A stretch of DNA of 64,000 nt from Desulfobotulus mexicanus (GTDB lineage Bacteria; Desulfobacterota; Desulfobacteria; Desulfobacterales; ASO4-4), in the NCBI RefSeq assembly GCF_006175995.1, contig NZ_VDMB01000019.1:1-64000 (forward strand). The letters are read 5' to 3'. The notes beneath the pieces are model-generated. The model was given only the letters and a program-made list of their open reading frames with translations. It was not told the origin of the DNA and did not search any database. Shown here piece after piece: positions 51,262-60,428 of this stretch (the first letter of the stretch is position 1; each line of letters begins with the position of its first letter). The translations under genes and the position numbers were made by a program.

Positions 51262-52965
51262 TCAGTCCAGAACAACGGCCTTGTCAATGACCCGGTTCAC
51301 TTCATCGATGGTGGTCATCCCCCGCAACACCTTTTTCAGCCCGTCATGGTAAATACCCCTGAAGCCCTCATTTTTAGCTGTGGCCTCTATTTCCACAAGG
51401 GAGGCATTTCTGGATACAAGATCCCTGATGTCATTGGTAATGAGAAAAACTTCATGCAGGGCCAGCCTGCCAAGATAACCTGTGAAATTACACCTCACAC
51501 AACCCTTTCCCTTATAGAAAACAACCTTCTCTCCCTCCTCACGGATGAAATACCGGTCCGCTTCCGCATCGGACAGGGTGTAGGATTCTTTGCAGCCCTC
51601 ACAGATCCTCCGGACAAGGCGCTGGGACATAACACCCAGAAGGGAAGGAGATACTATGTAGGAGGGCACACCGATATCCATCAGCCGGGTAGTGGCCTGA
51701 AGGGCAGTATTACTGTGCAGGGTGGAAAGCACCATATGCCCGGTGAGGGCCGCCTGACAGGCAATCCTTGCGGTTTCCAGATCCCTGATCTCACCCACCA
51801 GCATGACATCGGGGTCCTGACGCAGAAAGGAACGGAGCACAGCGGCAAAATCCAGCCCTATGGCCGAATTGGCCTGCACCTGATTAACACCTTCAAGCCG
51901 GTATTCTACGGGATCTTCCACCGTCATGATGTTTATTTCATCGGTGTTCAAGCGTTTAAGAACAGAAAAAAGGGTGGTGGTTTTACCGGAACCCGTAGGA
52001 CCTGTAACAAGAAAGACCCCGTTAGGAGAACTGGTAACCGCCTCAATATGGCGAAAGGTTCTATTGGAAAAGTCCAGATCTTCAATGCTTGGAATCTCCC
52101 GGACAGCCAGCTGCCCGAGAAGTCTCATGACAACTTTTTCTCCTGCTATGGCAGGGGCAGATGAAAAGCGAATGTCTATGGAGCGGTTTTTCAGTTTCAG
52201 GGAAATGCGCCCGTCCTGGGGTCTTCTTCTTTCCGTAATGTCGAGACCTGCCATGACCTTCAGCCGGGACAATACAGGAGCCAGCAGGGAAAGATCCATT
52301 TTAAGGCGGGTCTGCAGCAGGCCATCTATGCGGAAACGTATCCGCACCAGCTCTTCCGCAGGATCAATATGTATATCCGTCGCCCTTTCCTTGATTCCTA
52401 AGAGAATCACACCGTTGGTAAAATCCACAACGGCCTTGTCACCGGCTATTTTTTTAAGCTGCTCGTCGGTAATTTTGCTTGTACCTTTAAAAAGCGAGTT
52501 CTCAGAAATTTTATTGATGAACTCTTCTACGCTTTCTTTGGACTGATACTGTATCTGGATGGCATCCTCAATGTCCTCAAGAAAGGCAAATACAGGACTG
52601 ATGGGAAGACCCGCCACCTTGGACACCATCTCCAGAAGCCCGAGATCCTGAGGTTCAGCTGTCGCAACGGTGAGGGCAGAGCCCAGACGATACAGGGGAA
52701 TAATTTTCTTCTGTATGGCCAGATCCCTTTTGATCATGGCAATGGCATCGGGCTGAAAAATACTTTTTACCAGATCCACATAGGCATAGCCAATGGCATC
52801 CCCCCAGAGCTTTCCAAGAAACCCCTTGGAAGACACCCCTCCCTTGTGAAGAAAACTCAGAATCTCCAGATCATTCCCCTGAAATTTTTCCCTGAGATTC
52901 TGTGCGTCGTCTTCCGTGAGGAAACCGAATTCCACCACTTTTTTGACAAAGGCAGGATTGTTCAT
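51262..52965 (-). CDS. GspE/PilB-type secretion or pilus-assembly ATPase
   Basis: This 567-residue protein has an N-terminal GspE/MshE-like domain (about 1-150) and a RecA-like ATPase domain with Walker A VTGPTGSGKTTTLFS (about 320-335). An Asp box, a His box (STLHSNTA) and Walker B VGEIRDLETARIA follow. Near residues 450-495 two CxxC pairs (CEGCKE and CVRCNF) form the zinc site of the family. It powers type IV pilus extension or type II secretion. The partner pilin and membrane genes are not in this window. It is followed by an MscS gene on the same strand. Confidence 0.9.
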   Translation of the reverse strand: MNNPAFVKKVVEFGFLTEDDAQNLREKFQGNDLEILSFLHKGGVSSKGFLGKLWGDAIGYAYVDLVKSIFQPDAIAMIKRDLAIQKKIIPLYRLGSALTVATAEPQDLGLLEMVSKVAGLPISPVFAFLEDIEDAIQIQYQSKESVEEFINKISENSLFKGTSKITDEQLKKIAGDKAVVDFTNGVILLGIKERATDIHIDPAEELVRIRFRIDGLLQTRLKMDLSLLAPVLSRLKVMAGLDITERRRPQDGRISLKLKNRSIDIRFSSAPAIAGEKVVMRLLGQLAVREIPSIEDLDFSNRTFRHIEAVTSSPNGVFLVTGPTGSGKTTTLFSVLKRLNTDEINIMTVEDPVEYRLEGVNQVQANSAIGLDFAAVLRSFLRQDPDVMLVGEIRDLETARIACQAALTGHMVLSTLHSNTALQATTRLMDIGVPSYIVSPSLLGVMSQRLVRRICEGCKESYTLSDAEADRYFIREEGEKVVFYKGKGCVRCNFTGYLGRLALHEVFLITNDIRDLVSRNASLVEIEATAKNEGFRGIYHDGLKKVLRGMTTIDEVNRVIDKAVVLD

Positions 52966-53037
52966 GGCAAAATCCTTTTATATTTTAAAGGGTTTCCGGC
53001 ATTCATGGTATATGTGAAATCCGGCTGCGGCTTTTCA

Positions 53038-53172
53038 TTATTTTTTCTTCATTTCCTTAAGCATTTTCCTGATCTGATCCTGGGAGAGCTTTCTGTTCAT
53101 ATCCTGTTTCTTCACATCCTCATCCTTACGGATTTCATCCATCAGCTCGGAAAGACGATATTTTTCCTTCAT
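53038..53172 (-). CDS. Small charged protein of 44 residues coupled to the response regulator
   Basis: The ATG at 53172 overlaps the TGA of the upstream response regulator in an ATGA pattern. The product, MKEKYRLSELMDEIRKDEDV followed by KKQDMNRKLSQDQIRKMLKE, is strongly helical and rich in Lys and Glu. GTGGAG lies just before the start, inside the regulator gene. I know no family. Coupling and a clean charged-helix composition suggest a real small protein, perhaps binding the regulator. Confidence 0.5.
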   Translation of the reverse strand: MKEKYRLSELMDEIRKDEDVKKQDMNRKLSQDQIRKMLKEMKKK

Positions 53173-53552
53173 GGCTCCACCTCCATATCCCCTGTGATCT
53201 CTTTGATAAGTACTGTCATCTCCTGATAGGGAGTATCTTTACGGATATAATCATCAGCTCCCGCTTCTATGCAGCGGGTAATGGTCTCCGCATCTGCAAC
53301 GGAAGTGAGCATGATAATTTTTGAGCGGGGAGATTTCCCTTTCATAAGTCCTATAACCTCATCCCCTGTTTTTATGGGCATATTGATGTCCATCAGAACA
53401 AGATCCGGCTTCTCCTTTTCCACAAGGGAAAGTCCTTCATCCCCGTTGGCAGCCTCACCCACCACATCAAGACCAACCCTTTGCAATACGGCACGCATAA
53501 AAACACGAATATGCGACTCATCATCCACAACAATGCACCTGATTTTTCTCAT
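53169..53552 (-). CDS. CheY-like single-domain response regulator
   Basis: GGAGGA is followed by ATGATG. The second ATG (53552) has the better spacing, giving 127 residues. The receiver is complete: CIVVDDESHIRVFM, LVLMDINMPIKTGDEVI (phospho-Asp about residue 54), MLTSVADAE and YIRKDTPYQEM. The conserved Lys is present in RKD, but the usual Pro after it is Asp. No output domain exists, so it acts by binding a partner such as a motor or an enzyme. Its natural kinase would be the gene immediately upstream, now a wreck. A 44-residue protein is coupled to its stop. Confidence 0.87.
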   Translation of the reverse strand: MRKIRCIVVDDESHIRVFMRAVLQRVGLDVVGEAANGDEGLSLVEKEKPDLVLMDINMPIKTGDEVIGLMKGKSPRSKIIMLTSVADAETITRCIEAGADDYIRKDTPYQEMTVLIKEITGDMEVEP

Positions 53553-53763
53553 CATTCCTCCATGGGCAGGCAAAAGCCAAAAACAGCCCCCCCCTTATCA
53601 CAATTTTCAGCATAGATATGACCACCGTGGGCCAGAACAAGACGTTTGGACAGAAAAAGCCCGAGACCCGTATACCCCTTCACCAATGGGTTCATACTGA
53701 AGCATATTGTCGGTGTATTTTATTTCCACAAACTCTCTTTTGCATCCATGTCCAGGGTCACCG
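53552..53763 (-). pseudogene. Remnant of a histidine kinase ATPase domain
   Basis: The minus strand between the RimK-like gene and the response regulator still encodes pieces of an HATPase domain in shifting frames. AVTLDMDAKE, then REFVEIKYTDN, then TGLGLFLSKRLVLAHGGHIY followed by AENCDKGGAVFGFCLPMEE-stop are all present. The segment between the TDN box and the GLGL box is deleted, the frame changes at least twice, and the entire HisKA and sensor part is gone. The last frame ends by overlapping the regulator start. It is therefore a decayed partner kinase of that regulator. Confidence 0.72.
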
Positions 53764-55221
53764 CACCCCTTTTTTACGTACCACGGCATCATAAAAATAC
53801 CCCATGATGCGGTCATAAAGCGCTTCCTTTAAAACGGCATCCTCTATGCCAGCATCAATATTGGGGTTGTCATTGACCTCGATGACATAGGCTTTTTTTC
53901 CGATCAGTTTCAGATCAATTCCATAAAGACCGTTTCCCACTAATCTTGCAGCTTTCAGAGCTGTTTTCAAGACAATATCCGGCACAGCTTCCAGGGCCAG
54001 AGTTGAAGCATCTCCCATGCGGCTGTTGCCGGTCTTCTTCCAGTTCACAATCTGCCAGTGGCTTCGGGCCATGAAATACTTACAGGCAAATAAAGGCTCA
54101 CCCGCCAACACACCAATGCGCCAGTCATATTCCGTGGGGGTGAAAGCCTGAGAGATAATCAGGTCAGAACCTTCCAGGAAACGCTCCGCCTCCCGGATAA
54201 AAGACTCTTTATCATCCACCTTGATAACACCTTGGGAAAAGGCGCTGTCCGGCTGTTTGAGTATACGGGGCCAGGATCCGCTAAGTGCCGCATCCCTCAA
54301 GGTCTGGCGTGAAAGAATGCTGGTTTCGGGTGTGGCAATACCATGATGGGTCAGAAGCTCCGCAAGGTACACCTTGTTGGTACATTTAATAATGGAAAGG
54401 GGGTCGTCCATAACCACAAGGCCTTCGGCTTCCGCCCTCTGGGCAAAACGGAAGGTGTGGTGATTCACCGCTGTGGTTTCCCGTATGAAAAGGGCGTCAA
54501 AAAATCCGATGCGATGATAATCATTGCGGGTAATAAGACTGACATTAAGGCCAACCCTCTGCCCGGCCCGGATGAAACGTTTCAGGGTTGCAGGGTTTGA
54601 TGGAGGCATTTTTTCTGCCGGGTCCGTCAGGATGGCAAGATCATATCCTTTCTTTTCAGGCCTTCTGGTTTTTAATCCCCGGCCCGCAAGATAAGCTTCC
54701 GCAAAATCCACAAGATCCTTGAAATGAATATCAGGAATTTCACTGACTCCGATCATGCGCATGGTGCGGATCTGCCACCGACCATCCTTTTTCATGAAAT
54801 TCACCCTCAGAAGAGGACATTGAAAAAGGTTGAAAATTTCCATGGCAAGCCTGTCATAAAGGGGATTCAGATTCCTGCCAAAATAAATACTCAGCTCAAA
54901 TTCTTCCCTTTGCAGACTGGCGAGACTCTTCTGGATCATCCGGTCCAGATCTTCCGTTACAAGGCGCACCACGGGCATGGATTTGATATCCTGCACCGAA
55001 GCAATGGTGGGGAAAGCCTTATGGCCTCTGGCCGCAGCCAGCAGGGAAACATAATAACCCGTGGACTGGTACCGGTAAGAACGGCAGAGATTGAATACCC
55101 GTGCCCGTTTCATGGTAAGAAAACGGCCATCCATAAGGTACTCACGGGATCCCACAACTTCTGCGCCAGAGATGGAGACAGGCCATCTGGAAGGCATATC
55201 CACCACAATAATATCATTCAT
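53758..55221 (-). CDS. RimK-like ATP-grasp ligase with RLAN N-terminal domain
   Basis: I start at ATG 55221, ten bases after GAGG, which gives the usual family N-terminus (MNDIIVVDMPSRWPVSISGA). A GTG at 55296 is also possible. The 487-residue protein has an N-terminal RimK-like domain (RLAN, about 1-150) and a C-terminal ATP-grasp domain (about 260-470). The latter has VNHHTFRFAQRAEAEGLVV, ILKQPDSAFSQGV, YDWRIGVLAGEPLFACKYF and the metal-binding YVIEVNDNPNIDAG. Relatives add glutamate or other amino acids to proteins or peptides. In other genomes the RLAN type sits by an acetyltransferase/peptidase gene; no such gene is here. The target is unknown. Confidence 0.85.
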   Translation of the reverse strand: MNDIIVVDMPSRWPVSISGAEVVGSREYLMDGRFLTMKRARVFNLCRSYRYQSTGYYVSLLAAARGHKAFPTIASVQDIKSMPVVRLVTEDLDRMIQKSLASLQREEFELSIYFGRNLNPLYDRLAMEIFNLFQCPLLRVNFMKKDGRWQIRTMRMIGVSEIPDIHFKDLVDFAEAYLAGRGLKTRRPEKKGYDLAILTDPAEKMPPSNPATLKRFIRAGQRVGLNVSLITRNDYHRIGFFDALFIRETTAVNHHTFRFAQRAEAEGLVVMDDPLSIIKCTNKVYLAELLTHHGIATPETSILSRQTLRDAALSGSWPRILKQPDSAFSQGVIKVDDKESFIREAERFLEGSDLIISQAFTPTEYDWRIGVLAGEPLFACKYFMARSHWQIVNWKKTGNSRMGDASTLALEAVPDIVLKTALKAARLVGNGLYGIDLKLIGKKAYVIEVNDNPNIDAGIEDAVLKEALYDRIMGYFYDAVVRKKGVR

Positions 55222-55472
55222 GAAATAATGGCCTCGATTTCCTTTCCCGGAATCAGGATAAAAAAGTTTTACATTGTGAGGCTTCAAGACTGCCACTGCG
55301 CCATTTCACCTTTAAAAGCCTAATACGCCAAAGCTTAACAAAAAAACAGCCTGAAAAACAAAGGCAGAATTTTTTATTTTTTTTCCTTCCCATTCAAGAC
55401 TTTATGCCTTATTATAAAACAAAGTTCAGTAGTATGGCGGGTTTCACCCCCATGGCTGCAAAGGAGGTTATC

Positions 55473-55850
55473 ATGATTCAGCCCATTTCAGGTACAAACA
55501 ACCCTTATAACGTATCTCAAATCCATCAGGTGGCCCAAAGGCCCCCTCAAAGTCAGGAGCTGGAACAGGTCCAGCCCCGACCGCTGCAGGATGCAGCCAT
55601 ATTCCAACCTTCCGAAGCTGCGCAAACGGCCATGGCTTCCGGATACGGACCTGATGCCCTTGCAACCTCAGCACCGGTTGCTGAAACCCTTCAGGCTACA
55701 GCTCCTCAGCCTGCAGAAGCGCCAACAACACCTTCTGCTGCGGAAAGGGCACAGAATCTTTACCAGCAGCCGGAAAGTGTGATCCGTGAATTCACCCAGA
55801 TGGCCAGCAATTCAATTCAGCAGGGTCAGCAAGTGGATATCATGGTATAA
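55473..55850 (+). CDS. Small Gln/Pro/Ala-rich protein, unknown
   Basis: AAGGAGG five bases before ATG 55473 gives a strong start and rules out an earlier in-frame ATG at 55404. The 125-residue product is low in complexity: MIQPISGTNNPYNVSQIHQV, then stretches of Gln, Pro and Ala (PAEAPTTPSAAERAQNLYQQ), ending FTQMASNSIQQGQQVDIMV. It has no signal peptide or membrane segment and is probably disordered apart from the last helix. No family is recognised. It resembles short proteins that act with motility or secretion machines, but that is only an impression. It converges on the TIGR02757 gene, overlapping it by 11 bases. Confidence 0.6.
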   Translation: MIQPISGTNNPYNVSQIHQVAQRPPQSQELEQVQPRPLQDAAIFQPSEAAQTAMASGYGPDALATSAPVAETLQATAPQPAEAPTTPSAAERAQNLYQQPESVIREFTQMASNSIQQGQQVDIMV

Positions 55851-56625
55851 ACTCCGCCAGAAACGCTGCGGGATCCTTTTTTTCAAGGATACCCGCACGG
55901 GTCAGGGCAAAGTCGTAGCGGACCGGATCTTCAGGCGTAAAACGGGCAAAAGCCCGGGTAATTTCCCTTGTGGTTCTTATATCCCCTGATGTCCGGTCCG
56001 TCATTTTTGCAAGCAGGGCCATTCTGTGCATATGTACATCCAGAGGCACAAGCAGTCTCTTGCTCCCCACATCCTCCCACAATCCCGTATCCACAGCATC
56101 CTTTCTTACCATCCAGCGTAAAAAAAGATGAAGCCGTTTACAGGCACTTCCCTTTTCAGGCCGAGGCAAAAGATGCCTCGGATTCAGAGGCGCATGTTTT
56201 AAAATTTCATCCACAAAGCCCTGCAGACCTTCTTCAATATCCCCCCCCCTGTCTTTCAGGGCAAAAACGGCCCTCAGACTTCCATGACCTTGCAGCACAG
56301 CCTGAACCCCACAGAGAAAACCCACCATATGAGAGCCACCGGCAAAACGATGCCTGAAATTCCGAAATGCTTTTTCCAGACTGCACCTGTCCATCTCCAT
56401 CAGCCATGCCGCAGGATGGGGTCCTGCAAGGGTAAAAAAAACCTCCAGGGATTTCAGAATCTGCTCCACCCGGCCATAGGCCAGGGCTGCAGCCATGAGA
56501 GCCGCCACTTCAATGTCCTGGGGATTTTCAAAGGCGTAGATAGTTTCCAAAGGATCTGGATGCACAAAGGCTCTGTGGGTATAGCGATCATAAATGGCTT
56601 CCAGTATGTCACGGGTAAAAAGCAC
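55840..56625 (-). CDS. TIGR02757-family protein, function unknown
   Basis: I choose GTG 56625, seven bases after AGGG; the longer frame from GTG 56661 would overlap comEC and has no site. The 261-residue soluble protein has the TIGR02757 pattern YAFENPQDIEVAALMAAALA, YGRVEQILKS, GFLCGVQAVL and RLHLFLRWMVRKDAVDTGLW. Later VPLDVHMHRMA and the helix-hairpin-helix-like C-terminal DPVRYDFALTRAGI are seen. Because of the helical, glycosylase-like segments, DNA contact is possible, but no activity is known. It follows comEC on the same strand. Confidence 0.85.
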   Translation of the reverse strand: MLFTRDILEAIYDRYTHRAFVHPDPLETIYAFENPQDIEVAALMAAALAYGRVEQILKSLEVFFTLAGPHPAAWLMEMDRCSLEKAFRNFRHRFAGGSHMVGFLCGVQAVLQGHGSLRAVFALKDRGGDIEEGLQGFVDEILKHAPLNPRHLLPRPEKGSACKRLHLFLRWMVRKDAVDTGLWEDVGSKRLLVPLDVHMHRMALLAKMTDRTSGDIRTTREITRAFARFTPEDPVRYDFALTRAGILEKKDPAAFLAEFIP

Positions 56626-56654
56626 GAAACTTCCCTTCAAATAAAAATTACCTG

Positions 56655-59135
56655 TTACCACAACCTGTCCCAGCGCCCGATGGGGGTATGCCCTGCGCCA
56701 ATGCCCTCTTCTCTAAAATCAAGGGTGACAGCCCCTCCCGTATCAGTCCGAAACACCTTTATACCGGAAGCTTCCAGCCTGCGGAGAACTTCAACTGAAG
56801 GATAACGATAACGGTTTCTTATCCCGCAGGAAATAAGGGCAAGGGAAGGATTCACCACTTGCAGAAAAGAAGCCTGCGTGGATGTCCGGCTGCCATGATG
56901 CCCCACAAGCAACACATCCGATGCCAGAGCATTCCCATGGGTTTTTGCATAATGATTTTCAGCCATTCTTTCCGCATCTCCCGTAAACAGCATGCTTCCA
57001 TGGGGAGTCTGCATACGGAAAACAAGAGACTCATCATTAACTTTTGAAAAACGCAATTCTCCGGGACCAAAAAACTCAAACATCGTTCCCTTAATCTCTA
57101 TGGGATCTTTTTCCATGGAAGGGTGCCGGATAAGGGTACCACGCTCTCTGAAGGCCGCCACAAGTTCCTGCCCCATGCTTTCTTCCAGAGCAGCTTCGGC
57201 TATCCAAAGCTCCTTTACCCTATATCGCTCCGCCAGATGGAAAAACCCTTTGATATGATCCGCATGGGGGTGGGATGCCACCAGCACATCAATGGTGCGG
57301 ATCTTCTGAAAATCCAGCCATGGGGAAAGAATAATGCGCCCCGTGTCCATGGAGTCAGGCCAGGGAAAACCACCTCCGTCCACCAGCATAACCGCACCGC
57401 CGGGCAAGCGTATGCCTGCTGCCGAACCCTGCCCCACATCCAGCATGGTAACAACAGGACTGCCCGGCCCCATACGGGAGAAAGTCCAGCGCAGTATATC
57501 ACCCGTCAGAAGCAGTACCAGAAAAAGGGCCAGAATTACCCTTGACCTGTGCCACCCTTTTTTACTGTCAAAACCCAGCCAGAGAAGAATAAAACCAAAA
57601 AAAATAAAAACTTCCAGAAGAGTCAGGGCACCGGGCTGCAATACGGCAAAGGGCAGGCTGCCCGTAAATTCTGCAAGTCCGTTTCCCCATGATGTCAACA
57701 CACCTGCCATTTGCAAAATAACCTCCCCTGTCCGGAAAAAAAGGGAGAGAAAAAGGCCTGACATGGCAAGGGGAAGGGTCAGCATTCCCATGAGAGGCAC
57801 CATCACAAGGTTAACGGCAATACCAATCAAAGAAACTTCCCGGAACACGTAAAGACAGATGGGCGCCGTAAAAAGGGCTGCAAAAAAAGAGGTTTTAAAA
57901 AGTCCCTTCAGCCACAAAAAGGCCTTCACCCGAAAACCCTTTGCACCGGCAAAGGATTGGGGATAACGCTGAAAACCAAGAATCAGACCGGCAACGGCGG
58001 TGACACTGAGGAGAAAACCCACATTCACAAGGCGTTCAGGGTCCGCAGCCAGAAGAAGACCCGCCGCCAGTACCAGAAGACTCCATACATCGGTGCTGCG
58101 ATGCATCACCAGAACCCAGAGGCCGCAGGCCACCATGACCACAGCCCTTAAGGCCGAAGGGGCACCACCGGAAATCATGGCATAGGACAGGGCAATAACA
58201 AGGGCAGGAAGGGCTGCCACCCTCCGGGTAAGTCCCCGCTCCGTAAAAAAACGGAACCACCGTAAGAGGCGTTCCGTAAGCCAGAAGACAGCTCCTGCGA
58301 GCAAGCCCACATGCAGGCCGGATATGGCCATGAGATGGGCAATGCCGCTTTTTGTATAGGCTTCCCGCAGGGCAGGTGTTACATGGCCCCTGTCGCCAAT
58401 GAGCATGGCCGAAAGAACCGCTCCTGCATCCACATCCTGAACGCAAGACCGGATCTTTTCTCCCAGAAATAAACGGAAGCGATCCACCCTTGGGACAATA
58501 TTTACAGGCTCAGTATCCAGAATCTCCAAATCCCTGTCTCTGGACCAGATCCGGCCCATAATACCCCGGCCATGCTGAAATCTCCGGTAATTAAAACCAC
58601 CGGGATTTTCAAAATTGTCAAAGGGCCTTATTTTACCTTTAAAATGAACAAGACTACCGGGAAGGGGCATTTCTCCTTCACCCACAAGGGTGAACATCAG
58701 CCTTCCTTCAAGGAATATCATCTCGCCGGAATCACGGCGAATTTCAACCCTGGTAAGATGGGACTGTGTTCTGCCATGCCGGGGCCTCGGCAGGCCATGG
58801 ATACGGCCTGTAACTTCCACGGTATCATCCATGGCAAAGGCAGCAAGACGAAGGGCTTCCCTCTCCGGCCCATGAACCTGCAGGCCGGTCAGATGCCCTA
58901 CAGCAATAAAACATAAGATGGGAAGAAAACATGAAAAAAAGAAGGAGCGGGAAAGGGAGCAGCGGGAAAGAAACAGACACAAATACAGAACCAGAAGACC
59001 AAAACCGGTCAGGGCAGCAAGCAGCATCCATACAGCGGGCAAGGGCCAGAATCTGGCCCAGAAAATCCCGGCGGCAAAGGCCAGCAACAGGGGAATAGCA
59101 GGCCTTTGCCAGAATGTTATGCCATATGGGTTCAC
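56655..59135 (-). CDS. comEC: ComEC/Rec2-type DNA uptake channel
   Basis: This 826-residue membrane protein starts at a GTG. It has an N-terminal DUF4131-like region with two helices, then a Competence domain with about eight helices (about 225-500, HLMAISGLHVGLLAGAVFWL). A C-terminal metallo-beta-lactamase-like domain (about 570-820) has VTMLDVGQGSAAGIRLPGG, ASHPHADHIKGFF (metal-binding His and Asp) and VGHHGSRTSTQASFL. It moves single-stranded DNA across the inner membrane in transformation, and the lactamase-like part may degrade the other strand. The full length suggests function, but other competence genes are not in the window apart from the PilB-type ATPase. Confidence 0.92.
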   Translation of the reverse strand: MNPYGITFWQRPAIPLLLAFAAGIFWARFWPLPAVWMLLAALTGFGLLVLYLCLFLSRCSLSRSFFFSCFLPILCFIAVGHLTGLQVHGPEREALRLAAFAMDDTVEVTGRIHGLPRPRHGRTQSHLTRVEIRRDSGEMIFLEGRLMFTLVGEGEMPLPGSLVHFKGKIRPFDNFENPGGFNYRRFQHGRGIMGRIWSRDRDLEILDTEPVNIVPRVDRFRLFLGEKIRSCVQDVDAGAVLSAMLIGDRGHVTPALREAYTKSGIAHLMAISGLHVGLLAGAVFWLTERLLRWFRFFTERGLTRRVAALPALVIALSYAMISGGAPSALRAVVMVACGLWVLVMHRSTDVWSLLVLAAGLLLAADPERLVNVGFLLSVTAVAGLILGFQRYPQSFAGAKGFRVKAFLWLKGLFKTSFFAALFTAPICLYVFREVSLIGIAVNLVMVPLMGMLTLPLAMSGLFLSLFFRTGEVILQMAGVLTSWGNGLAEFTGSLPFAVLQPGALTLLEVFIFFGFILLWLGFDSKKGWHRSRVILALFLVLLLTGDILRWTFSRMGPGSPVVTMLDVGQGSAAGIRLPGGAVMLVDGGGFPWPDSMDTGRIILSPWLDFQKIRTIDVLVASHPHADHIKGFFHLAERYRVKELWIAEAALEESMGQELVAAFRERGTLIRHPSMEKDPIEIKGTMFEFFGPGELRFSKVNDESLVFRMQTPHGSMLFTGDAERMAENHYAKTHGNALASDVLLVGHHGSRTSTQASFLQVVNPSLALISCGIRNRYRYPSVEVLRRLEASGIKVFRTDTGGAVTLDFREEGIGAGHTPIGRWDRLW

Positions 59136-59163
59136 AGGCCGATGCCTAATCTTTTACAGATTT

Positions 59164-60417
59164 TTAACGGATACGGCGGATTCGGGCCCCCAGCCGGGAA
59201 AACTTCTCTTCCATGGCCTCATAGCCCCTGTCCAGATGATAAACCCTGTGCACCACCGTTGTATTCGTAGCCACAAGCCCTGCAAGGATGAGGGAGGCAC
59301 TGGCCCGCAGATCAGAAGCCATGACCGGTGCTCCGGAAAGCTCTTTCACCCCCCGAACTTTGGCCGTATTGCCTGCATGCAGGCTGATGGCTGCACCCAT
59401 GCGCTGGAGTTCACTGACATGGATAAAACGGTTTTCAAAAATATTTTCGGAAATAACACTGGTTCCCTCGGCCATGCTGAGCAGTACCATGAACTGGGCC
59501 TGCATATCCGTAGGAAAACCCGGATAGGGCTGGGTTGTGATGTCCACACTTTTCACAGGGCTGTTTCTCCGCACCCTTACCCAGTCCGATCCGGTTTCCA
59601 CATCAGCGCCCGTAGCCCGGAGCTTATCAATGACGGCCCTCAAATGATCCGGATTACAGCCACAGGCCTTCACATCTCCTCCGGTCAAAGCTCCCGCCAC
59701 AAGAAAGGTGCCCGCCTCTATGCGATCGGGGATAATTTCAACATCTACGGGTTTCAGGGATGATACTCCCTGAATGACGATTTTCGATGTCCCGGCCCCT
59801 TCCACAGAAGCTCCCATGGCATTGAGCACATCGGCCAGGGCAACAATTTCCGGCTCCCTTGCCGCATTTCTGAGAATTGTTTCCCCATCGGCAAGGGCTG
59901 CGGCCATCATGAGATTTTCCGTACCCCCCACCGTAGGCACGTCAAAACAGATATCCGCCCCCTTCAGGCGTGAGGCTTCGGCTTCCACATACCCATGCTC
60001 CAGACGGATACGGGCTCCCATGGCCTCAAGCCCTTTCAGGTGCAGATCAACGGGCCGTGCGCCAATGGCACAGCCTCCGGGAAGAGAAACCCTGGCCTTA
60101 CCCAGTCTGGCCACAAGGGGACCCAGTACCAGAATGGAAGCCCGCATCTTCCTTACCAGCTCATAGGCAGCCTCGGTACGGTTCAGACCCGCAGCATCCA
60201 CCCGAACCCTGTCATCTTCCCTTGTAACCCTGCAACCCAAATCTTCCAGTAGAAGAAGGATGGAATCAATGTCTTTAAGCCTGGGAACACGGGAAAAGCC
60301 GCAGCTTCCTTCCACCAGAAGGGCCGAAGCCAGAATGGGAAGGGCTGCATTCTTCGCACCGCTGATGGGAACATCCCCTTTAAGGCGCACACCACCCTTG
60401 ATTTCTATGGTATCCAT
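59164..60417 (-). CDS. murA: UDP-N-acetylglucosamine 1-carboxyvinyltransferase
   Basis: This 417-residue enzyme has the catalytic cysteine in [16 protein letters not shown] (about residue 116), the N-terminal [18 protein letters not shown] and the Arg-rich closing segment [19 protein letters not shown]. It transfers enolpyruvate from PEP to UDP-GlcNAc, the first committed step of peptidoglycan synthesis, and is the fosfomycin target through its Cys. AAGGG precedes the ATG. It lies between ccsB and comEC on the same strand, with 11- and 28-base gaps, likely in one operon. Confidence 0.96.
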   Translation of the reverse strand: MDTIEIKGGVRLKGDVPISGAKNAALPILASALLVEGSCGFSRVPRLKDIDSILLLLEDLGCRVTREDDRVRVDAAGLNRTEAAYELVRKMRASILVLGPLVARLGKARVSLPGGCAIGARPVDLHLKGLEAMGARIRLEHGYVEAEASRLKGADICFDVPTVGGTENLMMAAALADGETILRNAAREPEIVALADVLNAMGASVEGAGTSKIVIQGVSSLKPVDVEIIPDRIEAGTFLVAGALTGGDVKACGCNPDHLRAVIDKLRATGADVETGSDWVRVRRNSPVKSVDITTQPYPGFPTDMQAQFMVLLSMAEGTSVISENIFENRFIHVSELQRMGAAISLHAGNTAKVRGVKELSGAPVMASDLRASASLILAGLVATNTTVVHRVYHLDRGYEAMEEKFSRLGARIRRIR

Positions 60418-60428
60418 GAAGTCCCTTA

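Noticed and set aside
50587-52164. 525-codon plus-strand frame
   Set aside because: It lies wholly opposite the MscS and PilB/GspE genes, has no ribosome-binding support and an implausible composition rich in His, Lys and Asn; it is a shadow of the real genes.
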